Shown in pieces: positions 50,057-59,009 of a stretch of 64,000 nt of DNA. Source of the DNA: JAVZLH01 sp049700435 (GTDB lineage: Archaea > Thermoproteota > Bathyarchaeia > Bathyarchaeales > Bathycorpusculaceae); NCBI GenBank assembly GCA_049700435.1, contig JBNAVK010000001.1:1-64000 (forward strand), written 5' to 3'. A model generated the notes under the pieces. The model did no database searches. It worked only from the letters and a program-made list of their open reading frames with translations, and was not told the DNA's origin. Within the stretch, counting starts at the first letter, position 1; each line of letters begins with the position of its first letter. The position numbers and the translations under genes were made by a program.

Positions 50057-50839
50057 TTGAGCGAATTTAAAACAATCATCTACGAGAAAAAGGAAAATGT
50101 AGCTTGGATAACCCTTAATCGACCCGAAGTTTTGAATGCACAAAACGACCAAATGCGGGAAGAACTTGTGCGCGCGTTTCAAGATGCACGAGACGATGAG
50201 AACATTCGCGTCATAGTGCTTACTGGAGCTGGCGACCGCGCGTTTAGTGCTGGTGCAGACATAAGCGAGTTTCCAAAGCTTGCCCCTTCCGACTTCATTA
50301 AGCGAAGCGGGAGGTTGCGACCCTACGACGTTGTCAGAAGTATACCAAAACCAGTGATAGCCGCCGTAAACGGTTATGCTTTTGGCGGTGGCTGCGAATT
50401 AGCAATGGCATGCGATATAATAATAGCTTCTGAAAACGCTTCATTCGGGCAACCAGAGGTAAGAGTTGGAGTGATACCCGGAGGCGGAGGTACACAGATG
50501 TTGCCGCGGCTTATAGGCGAGAAGATGGCTAAGGAAATGATTTTCACAGGGAAATCTATAACGGCTCAAGAAGCATATAGGCTTGGGTTGGTTAACAAGG
50601 TTGTTCCGAAGGAGAAGTTGATGGAAGAAGTTAACAGTTTAGTCGGAGAGCTTCTCAAAAGAAGCCCCATAATATTGGCGCTTGCAAAAATCGCCGTGAA
50701 CAAAGCGATGGAAACAACTCTTAGTGAAGGACTAAAATGCGAAATTGACCTCTTCGAACTTTGCTTCAGCACTGAAGACCAGAAGGAAGCGTCAAAGGCG
50801 TTTATTGAAAAGAGACAACCAGTATTCAAGGGAAGATAA
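50057..50839 (+). CDS. Enoyl-CoA hydratase (crotonase)
   Basis: Adds water to crotonyl-CoA to give (S)-3-hydroxybutyryl-CoA. Catalytic glutamates E114 (GGCELA) and E134 (GQPEV) are both present, and the oxyanion-hole loop SAGADISE and GGGGTQ are intact. The start TTG follows GAGGAGGAAAC. It is 21 bases after the dehydrogenase gene and likely cotranslated. Together with abfD they convert 4-hydroxybutyryl-CoA to acetoacetyl-CoA. Confidence 0.95.
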   Translation: MSEFKTIIYEKKENVAWITLNRPEVLNAQNDQMREELVRAFQDARDDENIRVIVLTGAGDRAFSAGADISEFPKLAPSDFIKRSGRLRPYDVVRSIPKPVIAAVNGYAFGGGCELAMACDIIIASENASFGQPEVRVGVIPGGGGTQMLPRLIGEKMAKEMIFTGKSITAQEAYRLGLVNKVVPKEKLMEEVNSLVGELLKRSPIILALAKIAVNKAMETTLSEGLKCEIDLFELCFSTEDQKEASKAFIEKRQPVFKGR

Positions 50840-51000
50840 ACGACGGTTAATCTGCTAAGAATAAAGTCTGGTCTTCGTTCCCAAATTTTTTATCCATATA
50901 AAAGACTTAAGTCTCTTAATTGAAAATTCATGCAATCATCATTCAAATACGGACAACTTCCGCGAAAATTTTAATTATCAAGTCTAAATAAACCACCGTC

Positions 51001-52122
51001 ATGTTGCGCATTGGCGTTGTAGGTCCAACTTTCCCTCCTATTGAGGGTATAGCAAGAGTAGCTAAAAGAATTGAAGAGAAGGGCTATGATTCTATATGGT
51101 TTCCAGACCATTTAATGGGATGGTTCCCCCATAACATATGGACGCCTGAAATTGTCGGTCCACTTGCAACCTATAGCCCTCACACATTTTTTGAGACAAC
51201 ACTTTCAATAGCCGTCGCAGCTTCGGCAACGCAGAAAATTCGTATGGGAAGCGCTGTTACAGAAGCTATAAGGCATCATCCAGCTATGCTAGCCCAAAGC
51301 TATGCGACTCTTGAGCACTTAACCAACAGCAGAGTTATTCTAGGCATAGGCGCGGGAGAATTTGAAAATGTTGAACCTTACGGCTTAAAATACGAGAAAG
51401 TTGTAAGCAGGATGGAAGAAGCCGTAAAAGTGATAAAACTCCTTTGGGGAGCCAAACGTGACGAACTAATAAATTACAATGGAGTATTCTTTAAACTGAA
51501 AAACGCTGTTTTTGAGCTTCCACCGTTGAACAAGAGATCGCCAATTTGGATAGGTGGTGTTGGAGAGAGAATGTGCAAAATTGTGGCGAGGTACGCGGAA
51601 GGTTGGCTTCCGGCAGTTTCAAGCGCGGAAGAATACAGCGAGAGACTGAACATTATAAAAGAGGAATGCAGCAGAATTGGCAGAAACTTTGCAGAAATAG
51701 AGAAAGGAGCATATCTAAACCTTATAATAGACGAGAGCCGAGAAGAGTGTTTAAGGCTAATGCGAGAAGCGCCGCTAATAAAGGCTGGAGCTTTACTGAC
51801 CCCTGCAATTGTTTATGAGAAACTTGGTTATACGCATCCGCTGGGGAAAGACTTCTATCCGCTTACCGATTATGTCCCAGCAATTTATACAAAAGAAGAG
51901 GTTATGAAAGCTTTAGAAAATGTTCCATTAGAGGTTGTTCAAGAAAGCTTCCTCTGGGGAAGCGTGGAAGACGTCATTGATAAACTTGACAAGTATAGAA
52001 AAGCGGGGGCTCAAACGGTTGTTTTCTGGAACTTCACGTTCCTCGGCGACGTATCAAAAGTGAAAAGCTCCTACTCGTGCATTGACAAGGTTGTAGACTA
52101 TTTTAAAGAAAGAGACGGTTAA
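51001..52122 (+). CDS. LLM-class F420-dependent oxidoreductase
   Basis: A TIM-barrel oxidoreductase of the bacterial luciferase-like family that uses F420 or flavin. It begins MLRIGVVGPTFPP, with GYDSIWFPDHLMG, AVTEAIRHHPAMLAQ, RVILGIGAGEFEN and SPIWIGGVGERM. 373 residues is usual. Relatives include methylene-tetrahydromethanopterin reductase and secondary-alcohol dehydrogenases, so its substrate is not decided. It stands 161 bases after the crotonase and may have its own promoter. Confidence 0.88.
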   Translation: MLRIGVVGPTFPPIEGIARVAKRIEEKGYDSIWFPDHLMGWFPHNIWTPEIVGPLATYSPHTFFETTLSIAVAASATQKIRMGSAVTEAIRHHPAMLAQSYATLEHLTNSRVILGIGAGEFENVEPYGLKYEKVVSRMEEAVKVIKLLWGAKRDELINYNGVFFKLKNAVFELPPLNKRSPIWIGGVGERMCKIVARYAEGWLPAVSSAEEYSERLNIIKEECSRIGRNFAEIEKGAYLNLIIDESREECLRLMREAPLIKAGALLTPAIVYEKLGYTHPLGKDFYPLTDYVPAIYTKEEVMKALENVPLEVVQESFLWGSVEDVIDKLDKYRKAGAQTVVFWNFTFLGDVSKVKSSYSCIDKVVDYFKERDG

Positions 52123-52169
52123 ACACTTTTAATGCTTAGAAACAATAGCCTGAAACATCTTTTTTAGAT

Positions 52170-53603
52170 TTACCTATTTCTAATCTGATACATTTTACAT
52201 CTCCATAGGTTTCCCAAGGCTTCAATGCATCTTTCGATTGAAGTGTATACGGGAATTTTCTCTTCTTCAATCTGAGCTGTCCAAGAATCAACCATTTCTT
52301 TGAACCCCAAAAGATACGTTAAAATAGGTTTCCGCTCAGTGTTAATTTCCCTAAGAAATCTTATCGCGCTCTTCACATTGAAAAATTGAATGAGCCTTGG
52401 GACAGCCACGAATAAGATAGCCACGCTGTCGACGTTTTTATCTTCCAAAACTGCCTCAACGGCAATTTTCACGCTTTCCTCTGGCCCAACTTTTTCAAAT
52501 AATGGTTCAATATCAGCTGGGTTGCTAACATTAGCCCATGATGGCATTTGGCTTCTAATTCTGTTTAAGGTTTCGCTAGACAATGGAGCAAGTTCTAAAC
52601 CATGCTTGGCACACTCGTCAGCTGCCATTACACCCCCACCTCCGGTGACAGTGACTATGGCAACTCTGTTACCTTTTGGTAGCGGCTGCAAAGCAAAAGC
52701 CTTAGTTATGTCTAATAGTTTATCAAGGTCGCCTTCCACACGTATAACGCCAGCTTGTTTGCACATTGCATCGAAAATCTCGTCTTTCACAGCTAAAGAA
52801 CCAGTATGTGACATTGAAGCCTTAATGCCTGCTGGACTTCTGCCCGATTTAAGCACTATTATAGGCTTGTTTTTTGCGACATTTTTGAAAGTTTTAAAGA
52901 GTTTTACGCCGTCTTTCACTCCTTCCATGTAAATCGCGATGACCTCTGTATCTTCGTCTTCTGCTAAATATTCTAGCACTTCAGCGTCGTCAACATCACA
53001 TTTGTTTCCAAGCCCAACTATCTTGCTTATTCCAAAAGGCTGTTTAGTCATTATCCACCAGAAGGCAGCGGCCGCAAAAAGCCCAGTTTGAGCTATAAAC
53101 GCCACGTTTCCTTTTTTGAATTTCGGAAGAGGCGCAAAAGAAGTTGTAAAATTGTTTGAAGTATTTAATATACCTGTCGTGTTTGGGCCTATCACGCGTA
53201 TTCCAGCTTTTTTGGCTATTGCTACAACTTCATCTTCAATTTTCTTTCCAACCTCTCCTGTTTCACGAAAACCAGAAGAACATATAACAACTCCTTTGAC
53301 ACGTTTTTCTGCGCATTCCCTCATCACATTAGGGACGCTGGATGCTGGAACGATTATTATTGCCGAGTCTACCTTATCATCTATAGCGTTTACTCGTGGA
53401 TACGCTTTCAAACCTAAAATTTCATCTGCATTTGGGTTAACAGGATAAACTTTGCCCTTAAATCCTAAGTCGAGAAGATTTTTCACGATATAATGACCAA
53501 ATTTAAGGGGGCTGCGTGAGGCTCCAATAATGGCTACGCTTTCCGGTTCGAAAAAACATTTTAGTTCATCAAGCTTTTTTGCTTCTTTAGTCATTTTGAT
53601 CAC
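52170..53603 (-). CDS. Second ADP-forming acyl-CoA synthetase alpha subunit
   Basis: A 477-residue paralogue of the synthetase at 45.4 kb. It has the CoA-binding motif VAIIGASRSP, VIGPNTTGI and the phosphohistidine H266 in MSHTGSLA. The proteins share layout but clearly differ in sequence, suggesting different acyl substrates. It also lacks the ATP-grasp beta domain, and no beta gene is adjacent. It lies convergent with the F420 oxidoreductase and follows the CoA-transferase gene by 150 bases. Confidence 0.9.
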   Translation of the reverse strand: MIKMTKEAKKLDELKCFFEPESVAIIGASRSPLKFGHYIVKNLLDLGFKGKVYPVNPNADEILGLKAYPRVNAIDDKVDSAIIIVPASSVPNVMRECAEKRVKGVVICSSGFRETGEVGKKIEDEVVAIAKKAGIRVIGPNTTGILNTSNNFTTSFAPLPKFKKGNVAFIAQTGLFAAAAFWWIMTKQPFGISKIVGLGNKCDVDDAEVLEYLAEDEDTEVIAIYMEGVKDGVKLFKTFKNVAKNKPIIVLKSGRSPAGIKASMSHTGSLAVKDEIFDAMCKQAGVIRVEGDLDKLLDITKAFALQPLPKGNRVAIVTVTGGGGVMAADECAKHGLELAPLSSETLNRIRSQMPSWANVSNPADIEPLFEKVGPEESVKIAVEAVLEDKNVDSVAILFVAVPRLIQFFNVKSAIRFLREINTERKPILTYLLGFKEMVDSWTAQIEEEKIPVYTSIERCIEALGNLWRCKMYQIRNR

Positions 53604-53753
53604 TTAGGCCATACTTTGACACTACTTAGCGAAGACTTGGGTTTTAATACGTTTCGCGAAGAACTTGCTGTTTTACAACGATAAACATCCGTAAAGCAAA
53701 TTCCAGTAGTGTACTATGTGGTTTTGGTGGATAAGAAAGATTGGCGTTTCCCT

Positions 53754-55508
53754 CTAAAGTTTTCCAAGAAGGTGCCTATCTGGGTCAAAGCAGCGAAGCA
53801 TCAAAATTTCTTCTCGTCTCGGTTCGTCTAACTGCAGTAGGTCGCTGGAAATCTTCGGTTTCCATCCCATGTTCTGTGTGATGTTTGAGATTGCGTCTGC
53901 CTCACTTTCTCCAGTCTTCGCATAAATCTTCTTCAAAATTAACTCATCACCATCTTTTTCAAAGACTGCGCGATCTGTGACAACTTTTTTCACGTTTCGG
54001 CTAGGGCATGTTATATATGGGACCTCTTCTACTAGCCTCTTTTTATCGTGGAGAAGCGTAACTATGACCTCCTTTGCGGTTGTTGAGATGTCGTTTGCTC
54101 CTCCGCTGCCAAAGAGGAAGAAGTCGCCGATTTTTGTGGAGTTAATGTTGCCATGCTTGTCTATTTGAGCGGCGGATATGCATGCAAGCACTTGTGTTTT
54201 ATTTGCGACAAACCCCAAAATGTCCTTTGCACCTGCTATCATTATGCATGAATCCAAACCTTTAACAGAAACTAAGAAAGGTTTTGTTGGCGGAGGAAGA
54301 TATCCAAAAAGCCCAAGCTCCACAATAAGGTGAACAGCCACTTTATTAGAGCGGAGCATGTATGTTGCCATCCAAGCTGCGAGATGAGAAATTCCTATGC
54401 CTGCAAGAATAGTGTTGCATTTTTGCCTTCTAACAGATTCAATAACTTCCCGCGCTGCAAAGACAACAGCCTTTTCCGTTCTATTTGCGGGTGCACTCGA
54501 CAATTTTTCGACAACCTCTAGCGCATCGATTTTCAAATCACCATGGGAAATGCTGCCTCTAAGCATGTGAAGGCGTTCAGGAGTTAATTGACGAAGATAA
54601 TTTTCATGGGACTTCACGTCAAGTACCCACTTCTTAATCCAGTCTTTGGCTGTTTCACTTTCCCTAAAGGCTGCCTGCAATTCTTTAGCAAATTCAACAT
54701 CTTCCCCGTAACCATAGCCATCATGCCCACGACAACCATAAGGGTGCATGCCAAAAGGAGCTTCTACAACGCATTTTACAATACTTGCTGGAACCTTCAC
54801 ATTGAAAGCGTTTTTCCGCAGATACTCGGTGCTTACAATTTTTTCAACACTGAGTATTACTCCCTCTTTGCTGGCGAATGCGCCATAGGCTTCTTCAGTG
54901 AACGGAAGCACTGGAATGGCGTTTCCAGCAGAATCAGCGCAGTAGGCATGCATTATGGTGACGTCTGGCTCCAAGGGCTTAACTACACCAACAGTTTCTC
55001 CGTTGAATGGATTCGCTATTTTTTTGTACAGACCTCTCTCCTCGTTCTCCTCTGCTATCGATGAACCCTTTAAGGAGCGGACAGGCATGAATGGTAGGTT
55101 GAGGGCTGCGGCTTGCAGGCGCTGAACGATTGTGAAGAGGGACCAATTTTCTATGACCATTCCTTTGCTTATCGCATGTTGCAATGCTCCGGACAAAACA
55201 GGGCTTGGAAGTGTGAGACCAACGTAGCTGGCTATGATTCGCTTAACCATTCCAGCTACAGCCATAATTATGGTGTTGTCAACGCCGCCAAGGCAGCTTA
55301 CTGTGAAATCGCTCTTTCGCGTGTGAAATTGTCGAACGATTTCGTAGGTTAATGCGAAGGGAAGATACGCCGAATATATGTGCATTCCAGGCTTGATGTA
55401 CTCTCTAATCGCTTCGTCCAAGCGTTTAACCTTGTTTTCGCCATGCAAAAGCTCTGGTTTAAAGTATTTTACAAAAAGTTCGCTGGTGTCTGTTTCCTTA
55501 AATGCCAT
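53754..55508 (-). CDS. Fused alpha-beta family I CoA-transferase
   Basis: A 584-residue protein that joins the two halves normally encoded separately in glutaconate or 3-oxoacid CoA-transferases. The first half has RLDEAIREYIKPGMHIYSAY, SCLGGVDNTII and PDVTIMHAYCADSAGN. The second half has the likely catalytic glutamate in LIVELGLFGYLP, then GGANDISTTAKEV. It would swap CoA between short acids such as acetate, butyrate or 4-hydroxybutyrate, feeding abfD. The exact acids are not known. It is 48 bases downstream of the acyl-CoA dehydrogenase gene. Confidence 0.85.
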   Translation of the reverse strand: MAFKETDTSELFVKYFKPELLHGENKVKRLDEAIREYIKPGMHIYSAYLPFALTYEIVRQFHTRKSDFTVSCLGGVDNTIIMAVAGMVKRIIASYVGLTLPSPVLSGALQHAISKGMVIENWSLFTIVQRLQAAALNLPFMPVRSLKGSSIAEENEERGLYKKIANPFNGETVGVVKPLEPDVTIMHAYCADSAGNAIPVLPFTEEAYGAFASKEGVILSVEKIVSTEYLRKNAFNVKVPASIVKCVVEAPFGMHPYGCRGHDGYGYGEDVEFAKELQAAFRESETAKDWIKKWVLDVKSHENYLRQLTPERLHMLRGSISHGDLKIDALEVVEKLSSAPANRTEKAVVFAAREVIESVRRQKCNTILAGIGISHLAAWMATYMLRSNKVAVHLIVELGLFGYLPPPTKPFLVSVKGLDSCIMIAGAKDILGFVANKTQVLACISAAQIDKHGNINSTKIGDFFLFGSGGANDISTTAKEVIVTLLHDKKRLVEEVPYITCPSRNVKKVVTDRAVFEKDGDELILKKIYAKTGESEADAISNITQNMGWKPKISSDLLQLDEPRREEILMLRCFDPDRHLLGKL

Positions 55509-55556
55509 GCTGCCTTCATCACCCTAGTAAGCTCTCGAGGTTACTGGCGTTGAAGG

Positions 55557-56801
55557 TTATTCGTAGACTTTTTCAACTTCTTTGTGCCACTCCAGAGCGT
55601 CCATTTCCACGTCCCTGTCTCGTGATGGCATGCCCATCATTTTGTAAATTTCATGCTGAATGAGTAACTTCATTATTTCGTTGCTTCCAGTCCATATCGG
55701 CGCCAATCTAATATCTCTCAAAAGTCTTTCAATAGGATACACTTGCGTATAGCCTATCCCGCCTAAAACTTGCATTGCAACATTAACAACTTCCCAGCTT
55801 ACATCTGTTGCAAAACTTTTTGCTTCACTAACTAGGCGTCTCGGGTCTACTGGCAAGCCTTTATCTGAGGCATCTGCGGCTTTAGCAGCCGTGTAAACAA
55901 GGGCTCTTGCTGCGTCAAGTTTTGTGACACTTTCCGCTATTTTGAAGTTTATGGCTTGAAAGTTGCGTAGCGGCATCCCAAACGCTTTCCTCCTAGTTGA
56001 GTATTTAATGGCTATTTCTAGGGCTGCTCTCGCTGTTCCTATGGCTCCTGCTGCAGAGGTTAACCTTTCCGGAACCATCATCCTGTTAAATATTGCCGCT
56101 CCACCGTTTAATTCGCCAACTCTGTATTCATCTGGCACTTCAATGTTTTCGAAAACTATTCTCGCTGTTCCCATACCTCTAAATCCTAAAAGATTGTAAA
56201 CTTCTTCAATTTTCACGCCCATCTCTCTTTCAACTATAAACATGGTTAACGCCTTGTGCCCAGGCGCTTTAGGGTCTGTCCTCGCGTATATTACGTAGAA
56301 ATCTGCGGCTTTGCCTCCTGCAATAAACCTTTTCTCTCCATTTATTATCCACTTGTTTCCTTTTCTTTCAGCCTTTGTTGTTGTTCCGAAGAAGTCGCTT
56401 CCGCCTCTGGGTTCTGTTAAGCCTTCTGCGGAAAGTTTTTCTCCTTTGATTATTGGTTTTAGGAATTTTTCTTTCTGCCATTTGGTGCCGAATCGGTTTA
56501 ACGCTTCTCCCACTATGCTGACCATGGCGTAGCTGCATCCGAGTCCCATCCCCAAAACACCGATTTCCTCTAAAGCCGTCATCTCCGCAGTCCATGTCAT
56601 TCCTCTTCCGCCATACTCCTTTGGAAAACGAAGTCCTAGGAGTTTCCTTTTAGCCGCTTGATGTAGAAACTCGAAGGGGTAGTCTACTTCGTTTCTGTCC
56701 ATTTTTCTTAGGAGTTCTGGGTCAACGCTTTTCACGAAATCCTTTACTTCTTCCCTAAGTTTGACTTCATCTTCCGTGCTTAGAAAGTCGTTTTCTATCA
56801 T
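55557..56801 (-). CDS. Acyl-CoA dehydrogenase
   Basis: A flavoprotein that forms 2-enoyl-CoA from acyl-CoA, 414 residues. LTEPRGGSDFFGT and GEKRFIAGG bind FAD, and RKAFGMPLRNFQAINFKIAE is typical. At the usual catalytic position the sequence is W370-T371-G-S rather than Y-E-G-T, so the base is absent there. A glutamate at E245 in VPERLT matches the alternative base position known from isovaleryl- and long-chain enzymes. No electron-transfer flavoprotein genes are nearby. Confidence 0.92.
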   Translation of the reverse strand: MIENDFLSTEDEVKLREEVKDFVKSVDPELLRKMDRNEVDYPFEFLHQAAKRKLLGLRFPKEYGGRGMTWTAEMTALEEIGVLGMGLGCSYAMVSIVGEALNRFGTKWQKEKFLKPIIKGEKLSAEGLTEPRGGSDFFGTTTKAERKGNKWIINGEKRFIAGGKAADFYVIYARTDPKAPGHKALTMFIVEREMGVKIEEVYNLLGFRGMGTARIVFENIEVPDEYRVGELNGGAAIFNRMMVPERLTSAAGAIGTARAALEIAIKYSTRRKAFGMPLRNFQAINFKIAESVTKLDAARALVYTAAKAADASDKGLPVDPRRLVSEAKSFATDVSWEVVNVAMQVLGGIGYTQVYPIERLLRDIRLAPIWTGSNEIMKLLIQHEIYKMMGMPSRDRDVEMDALEWHKEVEKVYE

Positions 56802-56941
56802 TTTTCCACCTTTACCGCACTTTATTGAGGAAATATCCTTGGCGATTCTTTAAATAACTTTACACGAAATAAGACGAAAGCGAGTATTGCAGTTTTATCT
56901 TGTGCAGTTCCTCAAGTTCTTTGGCTAAAAAAGGTTTTGAA

Positions 56942-57769
56942 TTAGTTGGCGGTTTTATGCCTCATTCCGAGAAGGGACTCGACAAGGTTTTTTCTAGACC
57001 ATTCTCCTTCGCTTACTTCTTCCATCTGCAGAACTTTATTTGGCGCATTAGAAAAAATCTTCTCCACTATTTGCTCCGCATTTAGTCCCTCACGCCAAAA
57101 TGCTTCAACATTTTCTTTTAACTTTAACATGTTGTTTAAGGTAGTTTTCACATCGCTTTTTTCCCAGACTCCATGACCGCCATAAGCCCTTTCAAAGTCT
57201 AATTCTACAACTTTCTTAAGTGAGTTTATCACGTCTATGGAGTCTTCTTCTCTCATTATGATTATCGGAGTTGGGTTTGCCACTAAGTCGCCGAGGAACA
57301 AGTCGCGCCCGATTAAGAAAGAGACATGGTCAAAACTGTGACCCGGAGTTTCAAAAGTCTTAACAGCCAAACCACCAATCTTCATATTATTTTCAAGCGG
57401 GTTAGCCTTGACTGGTTTTTGCTGACCCCAAACAACCTGTCTGTACGCTGGAATTTCTGGAGGATTTGCAAGAATTCCTAGGGATTTTTTAGGCGCAAAC
57501 ACATCGACATTGAGTTTCTCTTTGAACAGGTAGGCTCCACCGCTGTGATCCTCGTGGTAATGCGTTAGGAGGATGGCGTTGACGCTGAACTTCATATCCT
57601 CAATGAATTTAGCGGCCTCCTCGGCTGTGTGGGGGCAGCCCGTGTCGATAATGAGTCCCTTGTAGTAGTAGAAGGTTGTCCAGTATAGGGGTTTTCCATC
57701 GTACTCTTTGCCAACATCTACAGCTATGAAATCCCTATCAATTTTTTTCCATTTTAGCATACCGCACAC
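56942..57769 (-). CDS. Metallo-beta-lactamase-fold hydrolase
   Basis: A 275-residue zinc hydrolase with LTHYHEDHSGG (motif 2), FETPGHSFDHVS (motif 3), FLGDLV (motif 4) and AYGGHGVWE near the end. It resembles glyoxalase II or thioesterase-type MBL proteins. In this position beside acyl-CoA genes a thioesterase role is attractive but unproven. 141 bases separate it from the acyl-CoA dehydrogenase gene. Confidence 0.87.
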   Translation of the reverse strand: MCGMLKWKKIDRDFIAVDVGKEYDGKPLYWTTFYYYKGLIIDTGCPHTAEEAAKFIEDMKFSVNAILLTHYHEDHSGGAYLFKEKLNVDVFAPKKSLGILANPPEIPAYRQVVWGQQKPVKANPLENNMKIGGLAVKTFETPGHSFDHVSFLIGRDLFLGDLVANPTPIIIMREEDSIDVINSLKKVVELDFERAYGGHGVWEKSDVKTTLNNMLKLKENVEAFWREGLNAEQIVEKIFSNAPNKVLQMEEVSEGEWSRKNLVESLLGMRHKTAN

Positions 57770-57932
57770 ACGTAGGCATAAGATTTAAGAGAAAATAAAA
57801 ATTTTTATCCCAAACTCTAGATTAGATGATTTCTCACTACAATTTTGAACCAAAGACAAACCCAATACTGGTAGACCCCCTCTAGACTTTTCCACTTCTA
57901 TATGGATTGAATTTTGATTTAGAATGGAGCTT

Positions 57933-58286
57933 TTAGCTGTATTCTCTGAATGTGTAACCACATTTTGTACAGCGTAAAAATTGTGTTGAGGATTCGTCTG
58001 CGCCTCTTGTCTGCACTTGCCAAACATAGGCTAGGTTGTTTCCGCATTTGGGGCATTCAACTCTAACAGTTGGCAGTGTCCGCAGTTTTTGTTCTTCCTT
58101 GCCGATAACCGCAACCAGTTTTTGAGGATTGTGCTGTATTACCTTTGCAACCTTTGGCTCAACCTTTCCACCTTTTTCCTGTTTTTTGTAGCCGCATTTG
58201 GGGCATACAAGCATTAGCGCTGCTCCTTTTTGGGTTTTCCCTTTCTTCGGTTCGAGGCGGGAACCGCATTTTGGACAAAATTCCAT
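57933..58286 (-). CDS. Transcription factor S (TFIIS/RPB9-like)
   Basis: Stimulates transcript cleavage by RNA polymerase. N-terminal zinc ribbon MEFCPKCGSRL and CPKCGYKKQ, then a linker, then the C-terminal ribbon VECPKCGNNLA with the acidic tip RGADESSTQFLRC, which inserts into the active centre of the polymerase. ATG 58286 gives a natural TFS start of 117 residues; the frame extends to 58325. DUF99 lies upstream. Confidence 0.92.
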   Translation of the reverse strand: MEFCPKCGSRLEPKKGKTQKGAALMLVCPKCGYKKQEKGGKVEPKVAKVIQHNPQKLVAVIGKEEQKLRTLPTVRVECPKCGNNLAYVWQVQTRGADESSTQFLRCTKCGYTFREYS

Positions 58287-58366
58287 GGCTTTGTACTCCG
58301 CTACTCGAATGTTTTCCCTTATCATTGTCCCTTTTAAACCTTTTCTTATTTCAATATTTATTAGGG

Positions 58367-58954
58367 CTAAACTGTGCTAATTCCAGAGGCAATAAGATGT
58401 GCTACACGTAGGGCTTCTGGAATGTTGCTTCGTGTAGAGGTTAATTTTAAAATTTTTTCCGCATCCTCCTTGAGTATTCCCGAGATTTGAATGTAAACTT
58501 TCTCGTTTTTGTTTTTGCATTTTACTTCAAATATTTCCCCAGCGTTTAGTATTGCTTTCCAGCGTTCCTCGCCTTTCGGCAGATTCTTCAAAGCCTTGTG
58601 AATTTCCTCGAAGTTTGGCTTTTCGCGCGTGACTGCCATAACTGGAAGTCTTGTTTCCGCGTTTAGCCTTTTTATGTCAACAACGTTAAAGCCCGCGAAA
58701 GTTACGCCGTCAAGCATTATCACCCGCAACTGTTTGTAGTGAGGCGAGTTCTTTATCATTAAAGTTATTTTATCCGTCGCGTCAAAACCGTCTACTTCAA
58801 TTTTTGTATGCATCACGCCGTCAAGCCAGTATCCTCCTCGAAAAACAACTCCGACAACTGGCACAAGTTCTTTCGCTCGAGGAGTAAATATCCCATCGTC
58901 AACTCCTAAAACGCGAATTTCAGGCTTAATCACTCGAAGTTTTCGGCAACCCAA
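58367..58954 (-). CDS. DUF99 family protein (endonuclease V-like fold)
   Basis: A 195-residue archaeal DUF99 protein. It has VLGVDDGIF near the N-terminus, LRVIMLDGVTFAGFNVVD, and MAVTREKPNFEEI, which match the family with an RNase H/endonuclease V-like fold. Whether it cleaves DNA or RNA is unknown. The frame starts at a TTG at 58954, with a GTG at 58933 as another choice. Confidence 0.85.
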   Translation of the reverse strand: MGCRKLRVIKPEIRVLGVDDGIFTPRAKELVPVVGVVFRGGYWLDGVMHTKIEVDGFDATDKITLMIKNSPHYKQLRVIMLDGVTFAGFNVVDIKRLNAETRLPVMAVTREKPNFEEIHKALKNLPKGEERWKAILNAGEIFEVKCKNKNEKVYIQISGILKEDAEKILKLTSTRSNIPEALRVAHLIASGISTV

Positions 58955-59009
58955 AATTATCCCTCAACAACGCTTGTTAAAGATATCGTGAGGAAGCGTT
59001 ATAAGTTTA

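Noticed and set aside
57770..57932. Intergenic stretch with AGATGATT checked as a possible box C of a C/D RNA
   Set aside because: No matching box D or C'/D' at suitable spacing was found, so it is not reported as an RNA gene.
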